Positions 35,101-43,869 of a stretch of 64,000 nt of DNA are shown one piece after another. Position 1 is the first letter of the stretch, and each line of letters begins with the position of its first letter. The notes beneath the pieces were generated by a model. It searched no databases. It saw only the letters and a list, made by a program, of their open reading frames with translations, and had not been told where the DNA came from. The stretch comes from Isoetes taiwanensis (taxonomy: Eukaryota > Streptophyta > Lycopodiopsida > Isoetales > Isoetaceae): positions 1,758,043 through 1,822,042 of the forward strand of contig JAJEKV010000095.1 of the NCBI GenBank assembly GCA_021234155.1, read 5' to 3'. A program made the translations under genes and the position numbers.

Positions 35101-35155
35101 GTATCTAATTAAGCCACCGAGTGAGCGATGTCATCCTAGGGGGCAAATTAGATAC
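35101..35155. repeat. Inverted repeat (hairpin) 2 of a tandem pair
   Basis: Left arm GTATCTAATT (35101-35110) pairs perfectly with AATTAGATAC (35146-35155); GCC (35113-35115) can pair with GGC (35142-35144). The loop contains GCGATGTCATCCTA, as in hairpin 1. Each hairpin is followed by GAGACTAAGCC and by GGGCTTACTC-CTTTTCGAG. Confidence 0.8.
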
Positions 35156-35419
35156 GATAAATGAAAACGAAGGAGACTAAGCCGGGCTTACTCTCTTTTC
35201 GAGCTACCTATAAGTGCTCACCCATGAAGTGCCCTCTCGGTAGCTTGAAGTTGCTTTTGATCCTCCCTACTCACACCTAAGGCTTGTACCCATGTTTGTA
35301 GAAAATTCATGACAATTCTCAATGCAACAGTGATTACAAATCCCCGCAAAGTGAACATAAAATTTGTCAATGAGAATACAATTATACTAAGCACTTCGTG
35401 AATTTTGTTATGAAGTACC

Positions 35420-35972
35420 TCAAGAGGCCGGAAAGGCACATGGAAGATGGTATTGGTGATTTGCATTCGAAGAATCAAAGTTGGTAGTGGTTTCCCCATC
35501 CACCGGAGGATCTTGCCACGAATGGATGACCACTACCATAATCTTCAGCCTTATCAATGTCCGGAAGTAGTGGATCCAAGACAAATAAAGGAAGACGGTC
35601 CTTGAAAGAGAGAAACCTCACCGTTCCAAAGACTTTCAATGCCGTTGTCAATGCCGCTTCCCCGGCCGGCAAAGCCAGATTAAGCTCCTCGATTTTTGTC
35701 TGCTCAAGTTCTGGTAATAGTTCCTTCAGCTCAGCCTCTGTATCTTGGCATATAGCCCGAATACCGTCTGCACGACTTGGTTTATCCTTAATCATTCCTT
35801 CCCATTTTTTAAGTCTTTATTCATCTTCTGGCCCGGAACTCAAGTTCTTTGAACCTTCATTTGTAGCACCTGCAGGCTTTGATCACAAGTTTGCAACCTT
35901 GCCTTACACTGAATCACTTCTGATCTTGTAGAGTTGATCCATTCTCCCAGTGTCCTGTTGAATTCATCTGGA
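35420..35972 (-). pseudogene. C-terminal exons of an unknown, mostly helical protein
   Basis: An acceptor TTTCCAG follows a perfect TACTAAC branch site (minus strand, about 35992-35973). The first exon (35972 to a donor CAG|GTG at 35870) reads EFNRTLGEWINSTRSEVIQ. The next block gives ELEFRARR, LKKWEGMIKDKPSRADGIRA, ELKELLPELEQTKIEELNL, ALTTALKVFGTVRFLSFKD, LDPLLPDIDKAEDYGSGHPF and, after a one-base shift, DPPVDGETTTNFDSSNANHQ before TGA (35422-35420). The Leu/Glu-rich part is probably helical or coiled coil. There are at least two frame changes. The family is not recognised. It may continue the exon at 36720-36982. Confidence 0.5.
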
Positions 35973-36029
35973 AAGTAATCCAAGGTTAGTACCACATGAC
36001 ACAACAGGCACCACTTTACACACCACAAA

Positions 36030-36350
36030 TTCCATCATGACAAACTTTGCACCACAAATGGCGTCATATTCACCACATGCCACACCACATATGGCACCAC
36101 AATGCCCCAAGGCACCACATATGGCAATCCATTACTTCGCACCACAAATGGCGTCAAAGACACCACATGTGGTGCAAAATGTGGATCCATAGTAGTGCCA
36201 CATTAGACACCACATGTGGCACCACAATGCACAGAAGGCACCACATCCGGCAGGCATCCACCACCCCATATGTGGCAGATAGCGTGGTGCAATATTTAGC
36301 GCAGCAGTTGGCACCACATATGGCAGACAATCCACCATTCACAAGTATCA
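36030..36350. repeat. CACCACATATGGCA-type imperfect repeat
   Basis: About 15 variants of a 14-bp word (CACCACATATGGCA, CACCACAAATGGCG, CACCACATGTGGCA) at spacings of 15-45 bp. CATATG and CACATGTG are palindromic. It probably lies in the intron upstream of the acceptor at 35973. The minisatellite at 31841 uses similar CACCACATG words. Confidence 0.8.
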
Positions 36351-36719
36351 CCATATCTAACATCACATATGTATGACACTAAGTATAGAAACATATGGAA
36401 GCCAATTCACTATTCAGAAAAGGTACCACGTTTGGTACTATATGTGACACTACATATGCTACAAACTACATTATTAACATATAATTGGCACCATATGATC
36501 GTCTGTAACACATTTGGAGCTACATACTACGTGGAACCTAAATTATCCACCACAACTTTCGAAACTAGCAAAGACAAATTTCCTACACATAACTTACAAC
36601 ACACCCAAATGAAGAAGTAAGTGGTGTACCTGATTGTTCAAGCTTGCTAGACCTTCTTTGGAAAATAATTGTTCCAATATTAAATTGCATCATATGGTGG
36701 TTCCTGAAGAAGAGGGTTG

Positions 36720-36982
36720 AAAAGTACCTATTTTTTTCGGTGATTTTCCCCGGTGATTCTTCTTACAACTTTAGGAGGCTTGAATTGTGGCCTAGTCATT
36801 TCAAGAGAGGAAGCATCATCTGTGGCATGTTGCTCTGCTTCCTCACTATTTGAAATGCTTGCATTCTTCCTCTTACGTTGGGATGGAGAGGCTTGGACTC
36901 TTTTCTCTTCTTTATTGCCCGCCGAAACTCAACCGGTTTATTTCTTTTCCTTTTGTGTGAAGGTAATACGCTAGCGACCATA
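36720..36982 (-). pseudogene. Basic, nuclear-localisation-like exon, unknown protein
   Basis: Starting at ATG 36982-36980 the minus strand encodes VASVLPSHKRKRNKPVEFRR followed by AIKKRK: two basic clusters spaced like a bipartite NLS. A one-base shift gives QASPSQRKRKNASISNSEEA and TDDASSLEMTRPQFKPPKVV, ending ENHRKK. Acidic/serine and basic blocks suggest a nuclear protein; the family is unknown. It is co-oriented with 35420-35972 and could be its N-terminal exon, with an intron carrying the CACCACATATGGCA repeat. The frameshift makes it non-functional as written, or an error. Confidence 0.4.
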
Positions 36983-37315
36983 GTGCCTGTGAGGCCATGC
37001 CTCCCCGGCACACTTCACACTGTGATTTTTTTTGTAAAGGCACATATATTCATTATACCTCTCCTTGCTCGATTCTTCAACACGCATGATGAAACAAAAC
37101 AAAATTCTAAATAACAGAGAATCATGGGCATCCCCGAATCTAGAATGCAACCCCACCCTTAAGTGGATTTTCCTAATACTTTCGGTCCCCAAAACAGACT
37201 CGATTTCTTCTTGTGTGGCGTAATGCTTTTCTTGCTGTACATTTCCTTGTAGGTGTATCCCGTGGCATTCAAGTCCGGTATGATCGAGCCATTTAGTGAT
37301 CGATCTTCTTGCCGA

Positions 37316-37441
37316 AATCAGAAATGGTCTTGCCGGATTAAGGGAGCGTGATCAGAGTTTTTGAGGGAAAATGAAAATTCAGAATCAGAAATGGTCTTGC
37401 CGGATTAAGGGAGCGTGATCAGAGTTTTTGAGGGAAAATGA
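37316..37441. repeat. 67-bp perfect tandem duplication
   Basis: AATCAGAAATGGTCTTGCCG... starts at 37316 and again at 37383; the second copy is identical as far as GGGAAAATGA. A very recent duplication or an assembly stutter. Confidence 0.9.
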
Positions 37442-37730
37442 TCGTGTACGTTGCTGAATAAGCCTGAATAAGACTGAAAGGACAAAATTTTGAATAAGTA
37501 ATCATGTGTATTTTTGAAAAAATAACTCCCTCTCCCACTACAAATTCGGTAGTTCCCACCACACTTAGCACCCAAAAATGTGGTGCTAAAATGCACGTTT
37601 TTGTTCCACTACAACATGCTTTCACCCGAACCTCTCAATGATATGTGGTCTTTATTGAGATAAGGTTTCTTCTCATACATGCAAACTTATCAATGATCTT
37701 ATAAAGGTTTTTTCTCAACCTTTTTTATGT

Positions 37731-39023
37731 ACCCTTTTTCCTTCTTTCCCCATCCTCTTCCCCTTTTTCCCCTTTCCACTTTCTCCTTTCTTGTTTCTTT
37801 TTTCTTTTCCCTTTCCCATACTTTTTTCCCTTTCTTTTTTCTATTTCCTCACCCTTTCCCTCTTCCCTTTTTTCTCGTGCCCTTTTCTCCTTCCTCTTTT
37901 CCTCTTTTCCTATTCCTTGCTCCCTACCATTTGTCTATTCTACTTTCCCCCCACCTTTTTCCTCATTTTTCCATCCTTTCCCTCTTCCTTTTTCTCGATG
38001 CTCTTTTTGCTTTCCTTTTTCTCTTTCTTCACCCTTTCTCTTTTCCCATTTTTTCACTCCCTTTCCTTTTTTCTCTTTTTCTCGTGCCCTTTCCCCCCTC
38101 TCTTTTCCTTTTTACTTTTCTTTTTCCCAGAGACTTTGAAACCTTTTCTTATTTTCCCTTACCTTTTTCTCCTTTTCTCACCTTTACTTCTTACCCTTCT
38201 CGCGGTGCTCTTTTTCCTTTCCCTTTCCCCCTCGCCTATTCTATTCCTTTTTCTATTTCCTTTTATCTTTCCCTTTTTCCTTTTCTCCTTCTCTTTCGTT
38301 TTTCCTTTTACCTTTCTTTTATTCCTTTTTCCTTTTCCCTTTTCCCTTTTCCCTTTCATCGTTTCTCCTTTTCCCTTCCCCTCTTCCTTTTCCCTTTTCC
38401 CTTTTCCCTTTCATCGTATGTCCTTTTCCCTTCCCCTCTTCCTTTTCCCTTTTCCCTTTTCCCTTTCATCGTTTTTCCTTTTCCCTTCCCCTTTTCCTTT
38501 TCCCCTTCCCTTTCATCGTTTTTCCTTTTCCCTTCCCCTTTTCCGTTTCCCTTTTCCCTTTTCTCTTTCATCGTTTTTCCTTTTCCTTCCCCTTTTCCTT
38601 TTCCCTTTTCCCCCTTTTTCCCTGCTCATCCTTTTTCCTTTTCCCTTCCCTTTTCCCTTTTTCCTTTTCTTTTTCCTTTTTCCCTTTTCCTTTTTTCCCT
38701 TTTTCCCTTTCATCGTTTTCCTTTTCCTTTTCCTTTTCCTTTTCCCTTTTCCCTTTTCCGCTTTTCCCTTTTCCCTTTCATCTTTTTTCCTTTTCCCTTC
38801 CCCTTTTCCTTTTCCCTTTTCCCTTTCATCGTTTTCCCTTTTCCCTTTTCCCTTTCATCGTTTTTCCTTTTCCCTTTTCCCTTTTCCCTTTTCCCTTTCA
38901 TCGTTTTCCTTTTCCCTTCCCCTTCCCCTTTCCTTTTCCCTTTTCCCTTTTCCCTTTTCCCTTTTCCCTTTTCCTTTTCCTTTTCCTTTTCCTTTTCCTT
39001 TTTCCTTTTCCTTTTCCCTTTCA
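37731..39023 (-). repeat. Polypurine tract of unit B with CGATGAAAGGG minisatellite
   Basis: Plus strand almost pure C+T. From 38350 to 38900 the motif CCCTTTCATCG (CGATGAAAGGG on the purine strand) recurs about ten times at roughly 35-140 bp spacing, giving a regular minisatellite inside the tract; the left part is irregular. The 436- and 412-codon plus-strand frames are S/F/P/L low-complexity artefacts. Confidence 0.9.
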
Positions 39024-39165
39024 CATTGAAGCCATAGTCAAGATGAAATTTTAGTTGAAGACACGCACACATCATCTCCACCATTGGTCAATCAAATCCT
39101 CGACCGTCCGATTTAGGGCGTGGTCCATTACATATTTACTTACACTAAAACTTTATTATATAAGA
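37731..39165 (-). mobile_element. Helitron relative, unit B, 3' end not found
   Basis: Reading the minus strand from 39165: TCTTATATAATAA, a conserved head (GCCCTAAATCGGACGGTCG), then a polypurine tract to 37731. The 5' TC directly follows the CTAG of unit A (39169-39166). No matching hairpin-CTAG was seen left of the tract, so the element is 3'-truncated, diverged, or extends further left past the coding remnants at 32.6-37 kb. No transposase is encoded. Confidence 0.7.
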
Positions 39166-41443
39166 CTAGTTAAGGTGCCCAGCGTTGCTGGGCATAGCTA
39201 AGAACTGTGAATGATATACTGGAGCAATTGTTAAATGGATTCATGTTTTTAAAATTAGATAAGCAAGAGCATTCGAACACATTTCGCACTTCCCCTTACT
39301 TCTCCCTTTTCCATTTGCCTTTGTCTACTAATTTTTTTTTTTTTCTATTTTCCCTTTGCCCCTTTCTTTTTCCATTATTCCATTTCCCCTATTTCCCTTT
39401 TCTGTTTTTTGCTTCCCCATTTTTCCTTTTCTATTTTCCCCTTCCCTTTTCTCCAATTTGTGGTTGCCCTTTTTCCTTTCCCTCTGCCCTTTCCACCTCT
39501 CTTTTCCAATTTCCCTCTCCCCCTTTTCCTCGTGCCTTTTTTTCTAAGTTTTTCTTTCCCCTTTCCCCTTTCCTTTCCCTTTTCCCTTTTCCCTTCCCTT
39601 CTCCCTACATTTTCTTTTTCCCCCTTTTTCCCTTCCCTTTTCCTCCTTTGCCCTTAATTCTTCCCTTTTTTCTAGTGCCCTTTTTCTTTCCTTTCCCCCC
39701 TCCTTTTTTCTTTTCCATCTTTCCCTTTCCCTTTTTCCATGTCCATTTTTCCTTCGGGTTTTCCCCTTTCCTCACCCTTTCCCTCTTCCCTTTTTTGCCA
39801 TGTCCCTTTTCTCTTCTATTTTTTCATGCTTTGTTTCGCTCCTCTTTTCCCCTTTCTTCACATTTTCCCTCCTCCCCTTCCTTTTCTTTTTTTCCTTCTC
39901 TTTTTCTTTTTCTATTTTGCTCTTCCTTTTGGTTCACCTCCCCTTTCTATTCTCGCATTTTACCTCCCTTTTGCCTTTTTCCATTTGCTTTTTCCCCCTT
40001 TTTCACGTTTGCCTTTTCCATTTTCCCCCTCCTTGCTTTTTCCTTTTTCTATCTCCCCCTTTCCCTTTTTCCCTCCCATTTTCACATTCCCTTTTTCCTT
40101 TTACTTTATTTTATTTTTCTTTTCTCCCATTCCATCCCCTTCGCTTCCCTTTCCCCTTTTCCCTTTTCCTTTGTCTTTTTCTTTCTTTTTTACTAATGGC
40201 CTTTTTCCCTTTCCTTTTCCTCCTCTCCTGACCCTTTCTCTCTTCCGCTTTTATTCGTGTCCTTTTTCCCTTCCATTTCCCTCTCTTCCGCCTCCTTTTC
40301 CTTACCTTTTTCCCTTTCTTTTTCTCATGTCTTTTTTCCATTCCCTTTATTTCTCTTCCCCCTTTTACAGGGCCATTTCTTCCTTAACTTTGCCCATCCT
40401 TTCCCTCTTCCCTTTTTCTCGTAGTCTTTTTCTTTCCCTTTCTTCCGTCTTTGTTCTTTTCTTTTTCCTTTTCCCCTTTCCCCTCTCTTTTCTCTCTTCC
40501 TTTTTTCCGCTTCTCTCCTTCTTTTCTCTTCCTCTTTTCCCCATGCCCTTTTCCCTTTTTGCCCCTCCCCTCCCTTTTTCCCTTTCCATCCCTTCTCCCC
40601 TCCCTTTATCTCTTTCCTTCTGTTTCGTGTCCTTTTTCCCTTCCTTTTTTCTCCTTTCCCGACCTTTTTCCTCTTCCCCTTTCCCGTTGTCCCTTTTCGC
40701 TCCCTCCTCCTCTCCCTTTTGCCCCTTTTCCTCTCCCTTTTCTCTTTTCCTTTTCCCTTCCCTTCTCTCTACCCTTTTCCTCATCCCCCTTTTCCCTTCC
40801 CTTTTACTCCTGTCCTCACCCTTTCCCTCTTCTCTGTCCCTTTTTCCTTTCTTTTCTCCCTTTCTTTTCCTTTCTCTTTTTTGTGCTTTTTGCCATTTCT
40901 TTTTCCCTTTTACTCGTGCCTTTTTGCGTTTCACTTTGCCCTTTTCTCCTCCTTTTTTCTCCTTTCCCCACCTTTTTCCTCTTCCCCTTTCCCAATGTTC
41001 CTTTTCGCTCCCTAATCCTTTCCTTTCTTTTTCCTTTTTTTTTCCCTTTTTCTTTTCTTTTCCCTTTTCCTTTTCCCGTTCCCTCCTCTCTACCCTTTTC
41101 CTCATCCCCTTTTCAACTTCCCTTTTACTCCTATCCTCATCCTTTCCATCTTCTCATTTTTGTAGTGTCCTTTTTTTCTTTATTTTCCCTTCCCTTTTTC
41201 GTGCTCTTTTCCCTTTCCTTTTTCCCTTTCTTTTTTTTCCTTTTACCCGTGCCTTTTGCCTTTCATTTTGCCTTTTTCTCCTCCCTTTTCCTTTTCCCTT
41301 TCCTCTTCAGACATTAGATCATGGCCAATCATGATGGTGGGAAGTCGTGTGATAAATCTCGGTCTTCGGATGCAATTAGTTGATCTCAACCATCCAAATT
41401 AGGGTTTGATTCATGACATACGCTAAAACTTTATAATATAAGA
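39166..41443 (-). mobile_element. Non-autonomous Helitron with polypurine body (unit A)
   Basis: Minus strand starts TCTTATATTATAA at 41443 and ends with hairpin TGCCCAGC-AAC-GCTGGGCA (39194-39176), CCTTAA, CTAG (39169-39166): 2,278 bp. Its head matches unit 1 closely (ATGCAATTAG, CAAATTAGGG, GGCCAATCAT/GACCAATCAT). Both ends abut other copies, 39165 (unit B 5' TC) and 41444 (unit C 3' CTAG), so there is no A/T target flank. This indicates a head-to-tail array. No Rep-helicase ORF. Confidence 0.85.
39291..41308 (-). repeat. Polypurine tract of unit A, ~2.0 kb
   Basis: Plus strand almost pure C+T with TTTTTCCC, CCCTTTT and CCTCTTCCC words and sparse purines. It fills the Helitron from about 97 bp inside the 3' hairpin to the conserved head. 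The 531-, 329- and 288-codon plus-strand frames and K/R/E-rich minus frames are composition artefacts. Confidence 0.95.
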
Positions 41444-41473
41444 CTAGTAAACGTGTGCCCGGCGTTGCCGAGC
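41444..41473 (-). mobile_element. Orphan Helitron 3' end (unit C)
   Basis: Minus strand: hairpin GCTCGGC-AAC-GCCGGGC (41473-41457; one G-T mismatch), ACACGTTTA, CTAG (41447-41444), immediately followed by unit A's TC. The body, to the right, lacks a purine tract, and no 5' TCTTATATTATAA-like end was found up to 64000. Unit C is therefore truncated, diverged at its 5' end, or longer than the remaining window. Confidence 0.75.
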
Positions 41474-41479
41474 TAATGT

Positions 41480-42985
41480 TCAGGCTTGTGTTTTTACTTA
41501 GCCTTTTAACGTCCATATATGTGCAACTCCAGAGAGCACCAGAGGTCGATCCTGCAAGAATAGACATGAATTTGCTTGTGTAAATATGTTTATTGTTGAA
41601 TGTATTAACTTTGCATTTATCATCAAAGTATTAACTTTGCATTTAAAGGATAGACTTTTGTAGAGGAAACAATGCTGGATGCTTTCGTGATATCTTCACT
41701 TCTCCTATAGATAATATCTTAGCCGGTGTAAAAGTGAAATGCATGTGCGAGTCAGTGATTCAGATTGCCCATGATGTCTCACGACTATCAACCACGTGAG
41801 ACAACTCATTCCAACTTGACAATCGTGTCATTGCAAGATATTTCTTCGATCTTTACGATGAGCTTCTCAATTTCCATGCCTGCTATCTTATGCACATGAG
41901 AGTGGTATTTCGTTCTCAATGATACCATGACTCGAGAGCGCACATAACAAATGTAACACTGAAGACGTCATATTTTTTTATGACCCTTTAGGCATTGGGC
42001 AGCACGGTGACCAAGTAAAATCGTTGGAACTCATTACATTAGCATTATTATCATGCCAAACTGCCAATGATAATGTAGGGGTTAGCAATTGCATGTGTTT
42101 AAGACAGTAAGAATATTAATCTGGAGATGCAATTTATGTAAGGTGTGTGTGTAATAGACTTTTAATTTATGTTGAGGCATGTGCCAATGCCTCAATCATT
42201 AAAGATGAATTTATTTCAAACCATATTTTCATTGTTGGAATATTCTTATTGGGTAATGTGCTTTCTAGATAATAATGTGCCAAGTAATATTAAGACATGC
42301 AGTAGCTTGTGTTAATTGGGAATTAATATCATAGCCTTGAAGGCCGAGTCAGCAAAGTTTAAGGGAAATTTACATCCTAAAAGATGGCTTTATCAACCAT
42401 TGCTTAGATGGCTTTATTTTAAACCGTAATTCAATTGTTCAATATTCTTATAATGTGTAGTTTGTGTTAATTGGGAATTTATATCAAAGCCTTCAAGCGT
42501 GAGTGAGCAAGGTGAAAGGAAAATTTGCATCCTAAATTTATTTCGGGATTATACGCAACAAATTTATTATGTCCAAAGCCATAATTGTCATTGATAACCT
42601 AATTATAATTGTCAAATGTGGTATTACTTCAGAAATTGTTTATTTAGCATTGATTTTATGGAGCAAAAAGAGCCAGAAAGTTACAGTTGATTCTTCTCCT
42701 TTCAATGATTACTTAGATGTTCCAGAGGACAAAACCTAACCTGGAAGAGTTTGAGAGTTTGTTTTACAGGGAGTTCAATTGTCGTTGTCGCACCTTTAGC
42801 AAAAACTGCAATGACAAAGTAAAATAAAAGTAAAGGCAAGGACTAAAATTATGTAACAACTACTATCATGCTACATGGACAGAATGTTAATTCTCCATTT
42901 TGGAGGGCAACATGCCTTTGTTAAAAAGCAAAAATAGCTATCTATTGAGTCCCTTTCATGATTTCTTCCTGTAAGATTAGAAGAG
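41480..42985. other. No recognisable gene (1.5 kb)
   Basis: AT-rich sequence adjoining the orphan Helitron 3' end. Diverged phrase pairs such as GTGTTAATTGGGAATT-ATATCA (42313 and 42467) indicate an internal duplication of about 150 bp. No exon is seen. Confidence 0.5.
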
Positions 42986-42990
42986 CTCAC

Positions 42991-43404
42991 CTTCAATAGA
43001 TCAACTTCTGGAGGAGGCCTTGTGCCAAGATTCTTATTGGGTGAGCCATTAGAAGGCAATCTATTCCCATTCTTCAAAATACTTTTCCGTTGTGAGGACC
43101 TGCAAGGGATGGTTTAAAAATGACAGATAATATAAAAATTTGAACCACTTTCCAGTGCCTTTAGTATATTCTCCAAAAGGTGACAACTTACTTATTTAGA
43201 TGCCCAATAGACTTTTGTGAGATGTCATCTTTACTGGAGGGAGACATCTCTTTCCCTTTTGAGCTACCATCTTCCCTGTCTGGAAATGCTTAAGAGTTTG
43301 TTGCTTCAGAAATCATTTCTCCAGTAGAGATACAAAAATCTGCCTCGTGTGGCTTGGTGGCCTCTAGCATGTTCTGCACTCTAGATGAAACTTCAAGAGC
43401 AAGC
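42991..43404 (-). pseudogene. Two-exon coding fragment, unknown protein, internal stop
   Basis: Exon 43404-43192 (acceptor CTATAG, donor AA|GTAAGT) reads LALEVSSRVQNMLEATKPHE, then after one in-frame TAA (43292-43290) DREDGSSKGKEMSPSSKDD. It splices in phase to exon 43099-42991 (acceptor TTGCAG, donor AAG|GTGAGC), giving SILKNGNRLPSNGSPNKNL and RPPPEVDLLK. An upstream exon ending AAAWMTG at 43777 (donor GTAAGC) also joins in phase. Splicing and phase support a real gene origin; Ser/Lys-rich and polar, family not recognised. The stop could be a mutation or sequence error. Confidence 0.55.
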
Positions 43405-43869
43405 CTATAGAGAAGAATTAATGCAATATATGCAAGCCAAAAGCTGAAAAGCTCAAAAACTATGCTCTAATTCGGCACTCTCCATAGAATAAAACTTGAC
43501 TTACATGAGCCATGCTAGTAATCTTTAACCACGGTTAGATGAAACAACCATTAATGAGCATCAACTTATATAACTATCTCATAATTGTTTTTGCTACAGA
43601 AACACATAGAAATTTGTGAGATACAGCCAATTCAAAAATACCAAATAGAATTGACAGGTTTTACCATTTTCTATTCTAAAATACACATGACATAGCTTGC
43701 ATGCTAAGAAAATGCATCATGCAAACTATCTCAGAATTATGAAGATGCACATCTCAAAATAAATGGCAAGGCTTACCCTGTCATCCAAGCAGCAGCAAAA
43801 GACTAAGTTCAATGCTATAGATGACCTTGGCAAACACCTCCAGATAAGCCAAGCGGTACCATGCTTCCA

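Noticed and set aside
39739-41334. 531-codon plus-strand ORF and other long S/F/P/L frames in the pyrimidine tracts (37727-39037, 39207-40196, 40451-41317) and minus-strand frames at 27339-28889
   Set aside because: Near-pure C/T sequence contains almost no stop codons, so long frames are expected in all phases. Composition is only S, F, P, L with no domain, and several frames are open in parallel.
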